Shown here piece after piece: positions 52,501 to 63,899 of a DNA stretch of 64,000 bases. The number at the start of each line of letters is the position of its first letter. The stretch's first letter is position 1. The translations under genes were made by a program, and so were the position numbers. The DNA comes from Daphnia carinata (lineage: Eukaryota > Arthropoda > Branchiopoda > Diplostraca > Daphniidae): contig NC_081336.1 in assembly GCF_022539665.2 (NCBI RefSeq), positions 7,478,778 to 7,542,777 on the forward strand, given 5' to 3'. Under the pieces are notes generated by a model. The model worked only from the letters and a program-made list of their open reading frames with translations. It searched no databases and had not been told where the DNA came from.

Positions 52501-53100
52501 CCTGCCAACTTGCGTGACATGGGACAATTAGGACGTCGCAAACGCTATCCGCTAGAGCTCCAAAAGGCTGTTCGAGACGTCCAGTTTATACGCAATCACA
52601 TGAAACGACGTGACGAATACGATGCGGTAAAAAGAAATTTTTCTAATCAAAAAAAAAATTGATCCTTCCAACAAAAAAAGAAAAGACGTGCATTAACATT
52701 GATGTCCTTTCGTTTGTTGTTGGGCTGGAACCCAGTACGCAAAAAGTGTCTCTTCCTTAATAACCTCTGGCTATTATTAAACGGAAAGATGAAGCTTCTT
52801 GGAACGTTATCTCATTATGTGCTGTGTATGGTCGGTGCTGCTGCTGGCCGATCTCTTAAATATCCCTTTTGTTATGTTTTTATTTATTTATTATTATATT
52901 TTTAATAACAGGAGGATAAAGATTGGGGCTTTATCGCCATGGTGCTGGATCGGCTCTTTCTGTGGATGTACACGATCGCTTCGGTCATCGGGTCCTTCGT
53001 CATCTTGCTCACCGCTCCCGCACTTTACGATGACTCGAGCGATATGGCCATCAAGTACTCGCTCGTCGCCCAGCAGCTCTACGGCATTCCAGATTTCTGA
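40551..53100 (+). CDS. nAChRalpha2: Nicotinic acetylcholine receptor alpha subunit, alpha2-like
   Basis: Channel subunit of the same family as its neighbours. Nine exons join in frame to 537 residues: 40551-40781, 45769-45813, 47796-47905, 48056-48124, 48213-48324, 49415-49568, 49923-50347, 52348-52626, 52912-53100. The N-terminus has a signal segment ([14 protein letters not shown]) and cleavage-like PCAANP. The Cys-loop is [15 protein letters not shown]. Paired cysteines (YYECC, about 233-234) mark it as an alpha subunit. TM1-TM3 are in exon 7, where TM2 reads [18 protein letters not shown] as in insect alpha2. The M3-M4 loop carries a run of ten prolines. TM4 and the tail ([14 protein letters not shown] to YGIPDF) are in the last exon. 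It spans 12.5 kb because of four introns above 1 kb. An intron splits the Trp codon before NPPAIF; neither neighbour has it. It is divergent from the alpha1-like gene and convergent with the third receptor gene. Confidence 0.92.
40782..45768 (+). other. First intron of the alpha2-like receptor gene
   Basis: The donor is ATTTG/GTGAGT and the acceptor ACATGCAG. This 5 kb A/T-rich intron has short homopolymers and an E-box-centred near-palindrome at 44052-44070 (CACACGTGTG core). No gene or transposon was recognised, and the 71-codon frame at 44942-45157 has no known features. Confidence 0.6.
45814..47795 (+). other. Second intron of the alpha2-like receptor gene
   Basis: About 2 kb, with a (CA)10 tract at 47412-47431. 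No coding feature was recognised. Confidence 0.6.
48325..49414 (+). other. Fifth intron of the alpha2-like receptor gene
   Basis: About 1.1 kb, with an (AC)13 microsatellite at 48670-48695, a shorter GT run near 49094 and a T run near 49224. No coding feature. Confidence 0.6.
48670..48695. repeat. (AC)13 microsatellite
   Basis: The longest dinucleotide run in the window, inside intron 5 of the alpha2-like receptor gene. Confidence 0.75.
50348..52347 (+). other. Seventh intron of the alpha2-like receptor gene
   Basis: 2 kb inside the M3-M4 loop. It holds a run of 13 G at 50598-50610 and T runs. No alternative loop exon was recognised. Confidence 0.6.
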
Positions 53101-55296
53101 ATGGCCGCCTCTTAGCCGACAATGACTTCCATCCTCACGCCAAAAAAAAGCACGTCTCGCCCAGACGATGTCGTATATTTTAGCAGGAAAGACTCGCAAT
53201 CAAAGTCAAAAACCATCTTCAAGTCGTTCTCGTTTCACCATTTAATTAATTAGCTTTAATATAAATATATATTGCGTCCCAACACTTTTCATGTGTTGCC
53301 ATCAAACCTACTGTTATAATCCCCAACTGGTAACTTTGGGATATTTTATTTTTTGTTTTTTGTTTTTTTTAGTTTTCTAATTTAGTTTTGTTTTTGTGAC
53401 CAGAAAAGTCTTCCTACCTTCAACAAAAACAGGCCAAGAAAAAAAAAGAACAGGGCAAACTTTTGATGTGCGACTCGACTTTCGAATAGTCTTTCTCTCG
53501 TGTGTCGTTCTTGGAAATTCTCAATTTAACTTAGGTAATTACTTTCATTTTTTTTTTTTTTTTTTTTTGCTATTTTGTCTGGAACAACCAATCATCCAAT
53601 CAAGACAGCGCTAGCACATTTCTTTTTTCAAAGTCTTTTATTTCAATCATTCGTATAAAGAAAAATCTCAATGTTTTAAACTACGATAATCACTCAAAGT
53701 TATAGTCTTATTTCTATTATGTATATACATACATTTAATAGGCTATCCTACACACACACACACACATAGGCTAGTTTTTTCATTTAAACATTTACATGTG
53801 TGTGTTTGTGTCCAAATCCATAGCGAAAACTAACTTTCATACCGTGTATGTTTTTTTTTTATAGTTATACAATTACCATGATTGTATAGTTTCCTAAACG
53901 ATTTTCACCATGGATGAATCTTTCTGTACACTTTTCAATTCCTGTTTTTTTTTTTATGGGGGGTACGTCACGCTCTTCTTCGGTGTACAATGTTGTCAAT
54001 ATAGACGCATTAAGGGTAACACATTTAACTTTCAGTTTAGAACCTCATCATGGCCAGGTCGAGTAAAAGCTTGGAAGTTTGACCGGTGTAAATGAAAACA
54101 AATAGCCCACCCTCCCAAAAAAGGTAATGCTTCTAATTATATTTAACTAGACCTTTTTTTTTAAGGCGAAGGAAACAACAAAACTGACACTCTGTTCTTG
54201 CATTCCGTAATGGATGAGTCGTTCATTTCTCACAGAGCAGCACACGAAAAGTCTTAAGAGTCTTAACAGTACGTGCCGCAAAGAGGCATGATCTTTTCGT
54301 ATTGTTTTTTTGTTTTTTTTATGTTGCTGTATCTAAAGTGTTCCTTTCCTCATTCATTTTAATTCGTATAGACTACGCGAAGGTTAGAGCAATACGGTTC
54401 GTGACTGGAACGCTGTTATTCGATCCTTTTGAGCTTATCCTCGAAAGTATATTTTTTTTTTGGCCGTTCTATTTCCAAAAGAAAAGTCGGACTTTCAAGA
54501 CGTTCTATACATAGGAAAGTAAATGTGCTTTAGTTTGATGGCTTTAGCTTTAAAACTGCTGTCGATTTTTAGTTTCTTTTGATTTCTTTTTTTCTTTTTT
54601 TTTTTAGGTTTTTATCGCAGAGCTGGGCAATATTTTATGCATGAAGGGACGGCATAACTTGTTTAATGCCCGCAACGTATAAAAATAGTACACCGTGGAC
54701 TCCTCATACATAAAATATAAACAGCAAAGGTTTTTTATTTTTTGTTTCGTTTTTTTTTTTTACCATAGATAAGTCGTGAAGGATAATACCGTCAGAAACT
54801 GGGCGGAGATAGACAGGATGCTTAGCAGCAGGACCCCGACGACAAAGTTTTTCTTTTTCTTCAGACTCGCTCCGTCTGTTTCTCACAGTATTGTTTATTA
54901 TTTCTCCAGGCGAAAAAAGCGATTGAACAACAATAGAAAGTTAAGAAACAACAAAAAAATCGAGAAGAGGGAAAAAACAGAAATTTCAAGAAAAAAAAAA
55001 TAATAAAAAGGAAGGATGTATCGTGAATAGAACCGAGGCGGCAGATTGGATTTGTTCTTTTTACCAGGAAAAAGAAACGATTGGCTGGAACGAACAGAAA
55101 GGTTGGATGTCTTTTACCGTTGAAGGACAAAAAGAACGCCATTGAACAACAAAAAGATCAACCGAAAAGAAATAAAAAGTCGATGTATACGAAGTAAAAA
55201 TGGGGTGTGTACATAACAGAAGAAAACGCTGGATCAACTGAGTTTTGGATTGCCTGGCAAGAAGATCGAAAGAATAAAAATGTATGCTGCATTTTT
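53101..55296. other. Tail-to-tail spacer between second and third receptor genes
   Basis: 2.2 kb with the 3' UTRs of both receptor genes. It is very A/T-rich, with 21 T at 53548-53568 and a CA tract at 53750-53766. No other gene is seen. Confidence 0.55.
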
Positions 55297-57553
55297 TCAA
55301 ATTGACAATTTAGTTGCCGTCGGCGCTATGGGGAAGTAAGCGTGCGAGAGCTGATCCAAAGGAACCGTCTGGTCGTAGAGCGACGGCGCCTCCAGAATGA
55401 TGGCCGCCGTGCCGACGAAACAGGCGACGATGAAGATCCACAGGAAGAAACGGTCCAGCACCATGGCCACGAATTTCCAGTCCTCGATGACTTCGATCTC
55501 CCTGTCCGTGTCTTTCGTGTGTTTGGCAATGAACTGGATGCTCCGCAGAGCGCAGCTGACATCCGGCGGCAGTAGATCGTCATCGCCGTAAGTTAACGGC
55601 CCGAAATCTGCAACACACCAGAAATCCAATTCACGTTTTTAAAGCAGAGAATGAAAAAAAAAAACTCGATTCCTACTGTGATATATCGGTTGCCTGGGTT
55701 GATTGCTTGAAGCGTAACTGCCATAGGTGGAGGAACGAAGTTCAAACGTTGCCGTGATATCGTTAGTTGGAATAGTTTCTCCAGGGATCTCCGACGGGCA
55801 TGAAGGATTCTTACGATAAGTATGAGCGTAAATGTACGGTGTCGAATCGTTCCTGTTTTTAGCAGACGACACTAAACGATTGAAGCAATTGAAAATAAGC
55901 CAATTGACGTGTACCTGCCGAAGTCGATACCGTTGTAGAATTGATTCTTCTTCTTTCTTTCATCACCACAACTTCCCTGGCAAAGGTAAATGGGTCGACT
56001 CATGAGCAACAGTCGTGGCATGATGACTGTAAATACTTTCTTGACCCAGGGTGACATGTGATGCGTAGCAGGCGACCTGGAAACCCCGCCCAGGAAAGAG
56101 AAAGAAAATCGATAGCAGACAGCTTTTGATGTTTCAACTTGGGTTGTGAAAACATACCGGAAATGAACGTTGAGGACGCAGACGGTGACGATAATCGAAA
56201 CCGTCACCAGGATCATGGTGAAGAGTAGATATTTGCCAAGTAAAGGGACGGCCAGCGAAGTCGGCGGGATGATCTCGGCCAGTAGCAGGAAGAACACGGT
56301 CAGTGACACGAGGATGGAAATGCAGAGCGTCACTTTTTCACCGGAATCCGACGGCAGGTAAAACACCAAAATCGTCAAAAACGTAATGCCAACGCAGGGA
56401 ATGATCAGGTTGACGGTGTAAAACAGCGTTTTCCGACGCATCGTCACGTTGAAAGTGATATCTAAATGATAGTGATTACAAAATTACAATCATTAAACGT
56501 TTCTTCTGTTTCCAGGCATTTGAACTACTTGCCTGGGTAAGGTTCTTCGCAGCAAGGATATCTTTCTTCATTCTTCCTGGCTGGAACATCGAGAATGTCC
56601 CATTCAACTGATGGGTAAAATTCTGTTAAATTGATACCAGTAACGATATTGGCCGAGACGACGTCGATTCCACTATCTCCTTCTTGCATCATGTGCATCA
56701 GGTCAACCTAAATATAGAATGGTTAATTGATAGTTCTTAAACAGGAATCCAGGACATTACCTCGTGACCGTCGTAGGTCCACGATCCGAACTTCATGAGG
56801 CAACTTTGTTTGTCGAAGGGGAACCATTCGACGTCCATCTCGCAACTGGACTTGTAGATGGCCGGCGGATTCCAATTGACCACGCCCGTGTGATGGACAG
56901 TTGCTTTGGTCAGCAGGGTAACCTCGTAGTTACCGTCGGCACTAGTTTATAGAATTTGAGATAACGTCAATATGTTGTGAGGACAGGAAAGGTGAACGAC
57001 TCACTTGTTGTACAAGACAATGTCGGGCAACCAGATGTTTTCAGCTGGTACGTACAGCATTTCCACATCTTCGTAGTCGGCTGGATCCCACACCAGACGA
57101 TAGTCTGTCCATTTCTGCGCGTATCCAATGTAAAGTGAGTAACTTTAATCGATTTTCTTAGCATTTTCTACGTTTACCTGTTCCAGCCACATTGAAGTGG
57201 TCATGACCTGATTTCTTAGACTCTACAAAAAGACAAGATTTGATGATTCAAAGGATTCAAATTTGTTATTGTTATTACCACTTCAATCAGCTGTGATAGT
57301 TTAAGATTTAACCACACTGTCAGCTTGTCCGTACTGTTGTTAACTGGTCTGATGAGTCGGTTGTAATTACTGAGCAAATCATCGTAGAGACGTTTGGCGT
57401 ACATGTTGGCGAAGCCGAGAGTCCCCACTTTGAACACAAGAAACAAATTTCATCTAAAGATAACCAAATGAAATCGCTGTGAGATATCTTACCGGAAAGA
57501 TGGAAAGAGGCGAAACACACAAAAAAGCGAAGCAGAAGGCGATGGAATTGCAT
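55297..57553 (-). CDS. nAChRalpha8: Nicotinic acetylcholine receptor alpha subunit, alpha8/beta2-like
   Basis: Third receptor subunit. Ten exons join in frame to 557 residues: 57493-57553, 57279-57427, 57178-57222, 57005-57114, 56761-56941, 56533-56707, 56158-56461, 55915-56076, 55677-55852, 55297-55607. The start exon encodes a short signal peptide ([17 protein letters not shown]). The Cys-loop is [15 protein letters not shown]. Paired cysteines are in YPCC at about 234-235, so it is an alpha subunit. TM1-TM3 read [27 protein letters not shown] and [13 protein letters not shown]. The last exon has the loop end, [14 protein letters not shown] and TM4. The intron after exon 6 has a GC donor (CCAG/GCAAGT); a GT donor there would break the frame. 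It lacks the intron before TM4 that both neighbours have. Assignment to the alpha8/beta2 group rests mainly on cluster position; alpha3 or alpha4 kinship is not excluded. Confidence 0.9.
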
Positions 57554-58667
57554 TTTTCTTCGTTTGTTTTCGCAATTCGCTTCAACTACCAACCGTACTG
57601 TACTAATGGCAAACACTAATGGTAAAGTACAAGTGTAACAGAAGGTGAGCTTACGTCCTCGTCGACTGATCGCGCAGCTGGATGTCGGAGTCTGCGTTGC
57701 TGCGAGATTCGATGGTGGTTCATCTGTTTCCCCTAGTGACTGGCCAGAGAGCAGCACCGTCCAACCATTCTTTTCGTCGATCCTTCCAGACAGGACTTCA
57801 ATCAATAACAGTCAGCATCCTTCCAATGTTTTCGCTGCGGATGAAGGTTTTTCGTTCGTATTGTACCTTCTCATTCCCGTTGGATACGAAAAAAAAAAAG
57901 AAGAAAAAAGAAAACTAGCGCAATAGCAAAGTTAGCTAGAGAGGATTCCACATGGGTTTATTGATCGATCCAACCTAGAAGCCCAACCGAATAATAATAT
58001 GAATAATAATAAAAAGAAAAACCTTTGCTTCACTCGCACAAGAGGCAAACATCGTGAGAAAAAAAGACATATATGGGAAAACAATAGCGCGAAAAGAAAC
58101 TTCAGTCAAACGGAAGAAAAATGAGTGGAACAGATAAAAGAAATGTGATCAAAGTTCGACACATACATCAAGCAATATCGCGCCCTTCAAACTCCAATCA
58201 AAGAGATTCAAATACAACAGCAATGTCAAACAGAAACAATGGTGCTTCAAAAATTTGGTTATTACATTTTTTGTTTTCAACTTTGCTCAATTTCACATTT
58301 GCTACTAATGTTATTTTTTTTCTAAATATTATTTTGTTTGCTTGTTGCACTCACACGCGTGGGGTGAAAATAAAAGCATTGGATATAGCCAAAACAGAAG
58401 AAGTCTACAGAAAGAGCCCTTCCCACATAAACAAGCAAAACGGCAGGGAAAAATGAAGTCGCCATTGTTACACAATATCACAGCAAAGTATTTTTTTTTC
58501 TTTTTTTCCCAACCCGGTTTTAATAAAAGATCGATAAATGTACACTAAAGTTTTGGTCGATATAGAACGTTTTCTTTTCTGAAAATGGGGAAAGATTAAG
58601 TGTGAAAAAAAATTTTGCAAAATATAATTAATTAAATGAAACGGTCAGCAAAAGCTTTTCGGGTTAA
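57554..58667. promoter_or_regulatory. Spacer: third receptor gene promoter and tankyrase 3' flank
   Basis: 1.1 kb between two minus-strand genes. A donor-like site (CGAGGAC/GTAAGC) near 57655 suggests a 5' UTR exon of the receptor gene. No other gene is seen. Confidence 0.4.
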
Positions 58668-61600
58668 TTAATTTTTATCAGTGAGCTCTTCCGGCGGACG
58701 GACTATCTGGTATGATATTAAGTATTCCGGATAAGCCTACAAAATCGTGTAAGAAAAACACGGATTATAAAATCTCAGTGATAACCAAACAGGAAGTAGG
58801 AAATCACCTGCTCGCCTCGATAAACAACGTATTCCGGATAAGTAAGGCCTCCAGTGCTAGGCCGGCCGACAATCGAATGATGACCCGGAGGAGCGTGAGC
58901 CATACGCATGGCACTAAACTGCAAAAAGGATTTGCCAATGGTAACTCGGCAGAGGAGCAACTGGCGATGACACGAATAGCAAGACCGATCCTTGTGTGAC
59001 GGACACCCGGTCCCACCGCCGATTCCGTAGACGTACTGATTGCTTTTCGACGAATTCTCAGCAAAATAGATACCTAGAAAAAACGAATGGTACATTCAAA
59101 ACCTGGCCAGGGGGAATACGGTTAAGACTCAGCTGACCTGCTCCAAACATTCCTCCAATATAAGCGTGTCGTTCGTCGAATCCCTTTTGCACGATAGCGT
59201 GAACAAATGGAGATCCGTGGAAGAGAAGTCGTTCGTTGCTTTGCCCACCGTTCTCATCAGCTACCTCGCGACGACGGTGGCAATATCGTTCCCACAATCT
59301 TCGATTGCGAACTTTTTGGATCTAAACCAACATCCAAAATGAGAATTGTAAGATTCAATTGCAACGAATAGCACAATTAAATTCAAACCTTCAAAACGTT
59401 GTAGCGAGAGAAAACTCCGCCAGCATGGCCGTTGTCCTTGTGTTCGCGTATGGTGCTTTGAAGTTCCTCCTCAACCGTTAGATATTCCTGATCTTCTGGG
59501 CTTAAATCAATCAGCATCGTGCCCGTCGTCTGGGACGACGAGGACGAGCTCCCAGGTGTCGGTCCTAATCCAGCCGAATTCCAACCGCTGCCGGGATTCG
59601 AGGCCGAAACGGCCAAGTGGCTGTAGAACTTTTCCACACCTAACGTTCAAGATTTTTAACAGATTTAATATCATTCAATCCAAATCACTCGAGTAAAATT
59701 TAAAAATACCTTTGAGGAGTCTGTGTCTGTGCCCGTAGGCGTGAACTCCAATTTGTTTGAGCTCCTCGTGACCCATTTCGAGTAGAATATCGATCGTCAC
59801 TTGTTCGCGTTCGAAAATTTCTCGCAAGTGTTCAAGTCCAAGGCTGGACAGGAACGAGACGATGGTGGAGGCAGACGCGGTGCTCGTTGTGGACTGAAGC
59901 TGTTCGGGAACGTCACTGTCAGAGCAGCCATCGCCGATCTGAGCTCCGCTGGATGAAACAGGCACAGAGGTAGATGAGGCGGCAGCCAAGCTGGGCGAAT
60001 CCGGACCCAACATTAGCAGAGGTAAAGGGGCTAGGCCAGGCGACGGACACGGAGGTGCTATAACGACCGCATTTCCGGAAGGCAGGACTAGGGTATCTGA
60101 ACTGGTTGGCGGACTGGTAGAGGTGGTGGCAGTGTTGCCGCTGCTTCCAGACGAGCAGCCGGTGGCGATGGACGATCCACGAGGTGACGGATTGAAGACG
60201 GGCGAAACGGGCAACGAGCTAGCTGTGGGAGGAAGGTGCTGGGTCATAGCATCTTGCAATAAACACTTGACGTCCTCGGCCGTCGATAAATCCAGTGGCG
60301 TTTGTCCTTCCTGATTTTTCATGTGTGGGTCGGCTCCATGAGCTAGGAGCAAGGCGCAGAGCTGCGTCCGGCCCTTCTGCGCCGCTTCGTGTAGAGGCGT
60401 GAAACCCCAGCGATCCGTCGCGTTCACTTCCGTGTTGAAACGGATGAGAAGGGCGGCCACGTCCAAATGGCCGTAGGAAGAGGCATTGTGTAGCGGAATG
60501 AGTCCACCTTTGTCTTGGGCATTGACGTCGGCGCCGTGTTCCAGCAAGTATTCAGCAACGTCCAGATTGTTGTAGCCGGCCGCCAGGTGGAGCGGAGTTG
60601 AATTGCGGCCCTGCGAGTCGCGGCAGTTGATGTTTTGACTCGTGACAAGTTTATGAACGCGGGCTAGGTGACCTTTCTTGGCCGCGTCGAGCAACGCCGC
60701 ATCGCCACGTAGAAGGTCGGCAATATCTTGATCGCCGTCACGTACAAGGTCCAGTGGCGTGTGACCGTCACGGTTTTTCTTGGTCGCATCGGCGCCGTGC
60801 TTCAATAACAATTTGACGATGTCGTATTTGCCCTTGGCGGCCGCTTCGTGTAACGGGGTAAACTTCCACAAATCAGAGACGTTGACACTGGCCCCCGCAC
60901 GTACCAACAACTCGGTTACTTCGTAATGCCCGTATGAGCACGCATTGTGAAGCGGAACCAGACCACCTTTATCCTTGGCCTGAAATAAGAAACCAAAAAC
61001 AAAGTAATTACATTAAACATATCCTCACGCCGTATGGGAATCAATGTTACGCTCTCACCTGGACGTCGGCTCCGTGCTGGAGGAGAAACTCGACGACCGC
61101 GAGGCGGTTGTAACCGGCCGCGAAGTGAAGCGGAGTGGAATGGCGCCCATCTAGGTCGCGGCAGTTGACTAGCTGCGGCGATGGATTGACGCCCAAGATG
61201 CGCCGAACATTGTCCAAATCGCCCGCTTTGGCTGCTTCCAGCAACTGGTATTCGAGATCGGCAGGTGGAGGAGCGACATTGAAAGTTGGCTCTTCGGCAA
61301 ACAGCTTCTGTACAGATTCGGTGGCGACCTGAGCGGCAGTGTAACCCTGAAGAGAGACGACCGTGGGATCGGCGCCGTAAGACAGTAGCAGTCGGCACAC
61401 GGCTACCTGACCTTCTCGACTACAGCGATGTAAGGCCGTCTGACCAAGGCCGTCAAGCACGTTGACTTTGGCCCCGTGACGTAATAGAGCCTCCAAAACG
61501 TCCAGGTGTTCCTTGTCAGCTGCTATGTGTAGCGGCGCGTGGAGCTCTTTGTTCTTCTCGTTGGGAGCGGCTCCTTTCTTCAGCAGGATCTCTATGACAT

Positions 61601-63079
61601 GCTTCCTTTTGACTCCGGTGGTTGCGACGGCACAATGCAGGGCAGTGTCTCCTGTGTAAGGGTGCTTAAAGCCGATCACATCCACTGAAAGGAATTTCTT
61701 GAGGCGAGTGGGATCTGCCTGGCGAGCCGCTTCCAATAAGCTATGCCCTTTGAACTCGTAAGAGAGCAGATCTTGCAGTTCCCGAGACGGAGCGACGTCC
61801 AGGGCGGATTTGGCGTGGCAGTTCAATAACGTCGGGTCGGCACCGTGGGCCAGAAGCAATGAACAAACTTCACGACGGCCCTTTGAGGCCGCTTCGTGCA
61901 GGGGGGTGAACTGCCACAGATCCGTGGCGTTAACGTTGGCACCGGCACGTACGAGTAGCTCCGTCACTTCGTGATGCCCGTACGAACAGGCGTTGTGTAA
62001 TGGAACTAAACCACCCTTGTCTTTGGCCTGGACGTCGGCACCGTGCTGCAACAGCCGCTGAACGATTTGTGTTCGGTTATAACCAGCGGCCAAGTGTAAT
62101 GGAGTGGATTTGCGACCGTCACTGGCATGGCAGTTAACATTCAAAGGCGTCAAGAGTGAAAGGATTTTGTCTTCGTTTCCGCTGCGAGCTGCTTCTAAAA
62201 GTTCCTCTTTGCGATAGTCGCCAGTTAATACAGGTCGTGTTGTGGCATCAGCTACATCAAGTGGAATTTTTCCTATTCAAACAAACAAAACATATAAATA
62301 AAGATAGCCCACGAACTGATAGGTGTTTAAAAGCTCTTTATCATTACCTTCAGCATTGCGAACAGTGTGATCAGCACCGTGCTGCAGAAGAACAATGCAC
62401 ACATCAATTTTCCCCTTGATTGCAGCCTCGTGTAGGGGTGTGTAACTCCAATTGTCTCTGGCGTTTGGGTCTGCGCCTGCACTCAGTAGAAGTTGAACAA
62501 CTTCAGCGTGGCCAAAAGAGCAGGCATTGTGAAGGGGAATCAAGCCTCCATCATCTCTGGCATGTACATTGGCTCCGGTGGCAATTAAATGTTCCACCAC
62601 ATCTCTTCTACCAAAACCTGTAAATTGAAACCATGAAACCGAAATCAATTTTGTGTGAAAGCAAATATAGCGTTCTGCTGCGTGTCACAACAAACAATGC
62701 TATCACACAGCACTTCAAAAGTGAAAAGGAAGTTATAAGGCATAGAATGAAAAACCAGTATAAACTAAAAGAAACTAACAACTCAATTCTATGAAACCAA
62801 GAAATTTAGGGGCAGATCAGGTTGTGAAAATGAAAGCTTGAGAGATAGAGAGTTGAAAGTTAGATCCCACAGTAATTCACCTGCGGCGAAGTGGAGAGGA
62901 GACGACTTTCTTCCAGCTGTATCACGGGCGTTAACATTTTGTGTAGTTACCAACTTTTTGACTTTAGAAACCTCGCCGTTTCGACAAGCTTCAAATAGTT
63001 CACGAAGGGGATCACAAGGACTGGCTGCAAGTAAATCTATGGCGGTGTTTATCGAGGAGGTAGACCTTCTCGTCGCCAT
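58668..63079 (-). CDS. TNKS: Tankyrase (poly-ADP-ribose polymerase with ankyrin and SAM domains)
   Basis: Poly-ADP-ribosylates partners such as axin; acts in Wnt signalling, telomere and spindle functions. Eight exons join in frame to 1240 residues (human TNKS2 1166, TNKS 1327): 62881-63079, 62348-62617, 61059-62272, 59710-60979, 59389-59639, 59138-59321, 58808-59073, 58668-58736. Five ankyrin clusters fill about residues 30-800, with many copies of TPLHEAA and [11 protein letters not shown]-type repeats. A Ser/Pro/Thr-rich linker follows, then a SAM domain ([15 protein letters not shown], about 925-985) and the catalytic domain. The H-Y-E triad is intact at His1103 (LLFHGSP), Tyr1132 (GIYFAE) and Glu1210 (TYPEYVVY). 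The zinc site C-x2-H-x4-C-x2-C is at 1153-1164. There is no His/Pro/Ser-rich N-terminus, so the layout is closer to TNKS2. The start Met follows a short 5' leader; a Met at 63154 is in frame but less likely. Confidence 0.96.
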
Positions 63080-63726
63080 TTTCACACTAGTTTTCCCCAA
63101 ACTTTTCTTGGAAAGCACCAAAATCCGAGTCTTAGAACGTCCCGTTGTTACCACTGGTTGGTTACAGCTGGTTTACCAAAAATATGGTTACTAGCTATGC
63201 CCTCAGGGCAGCTGGCAGATTAGGCTGTCACTTTAACAGTTGCAGTAAAAATTTCTTAACGCTGTTAAAATATTTAAAACTTGGCACAAGTATTTTTATA
63301 AATCCCTAAATATTTACAGTAGATGCGATCGTTGAATTAAAGTATTTACAAATTACAATGCACAACATAATGCACAACCTCTAAAAATGACGACATCGGC
63401 ATCGTCGACAAAAATTATCGCAGCCATCTGACGATGACGTTTCGAACTATTGACAAATAAATAAATAAATGTGGAAATCACGAGAGCGGGAAGTAATCTT
63501 TCAACGATAAACAGGTAGTAGCCTACTTTATCAGAAATGGCTTGAAAACGAAGTACGTGTTTCATAATTCAATAGGTTACTTTAAAGTTGAAAAGTAGTA
63601 ACAATACCTCACCACTTAATGCATTAAATGCCAAATTAGCTTTAGGGTTGCTAAAATGATTACACTTATGCACACTGCCTAGGCAAGCATTATCGGTGGA
63701 GTGTACGTATTGTAACGATTGTCCGT

Positions 63727-63768
63727 ATTGCAATACACACAATACACATTGCAATACACACAGCAATA
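63727..63768. repeat. Tandem pair, 21-base period
   Basis: ATTGCAATACACACA occurs at 63727-63741 and again at 63748-63762, giving two head-to-tail units of about 21 bases. Confidence 0.6.
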
Positions 63769-63899
63769 CGAATACGTCTTTATTATTAAAATTTAATAAC
63801 TTTAAGAAGTAAACAATTAATTAATATAGTTCTTAGTAATAGAGGTGTTAATTTTTAGTTATGATAGGGTAGAATGTAGAAACAACTTGTAAGTGCAAG

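Noticed and set aside
55872-56447. 191-codon frame reading from TM1 through an intron of the third receptor gene
   Set aside because: The middle part (56077-56157) is a normal intron with donor CG/GTATG and acceptor TTCCAG. Splicing restores the family sequence.
58668-63079. Idea that tankyrase ankyrin repeats are a tandem DNA repeat array
   Set aside because: The repetition is at protein level (33-residue ankyrin units) and diverged in DNA; it is a normal family feature.
22940-63079. Idea that the CTC1-like gene and tankyrase form a telomere gene cluster
   Set aside because: They lie 31 kb apart with receptor genes between them, and nothing in the sequence links their regulation.
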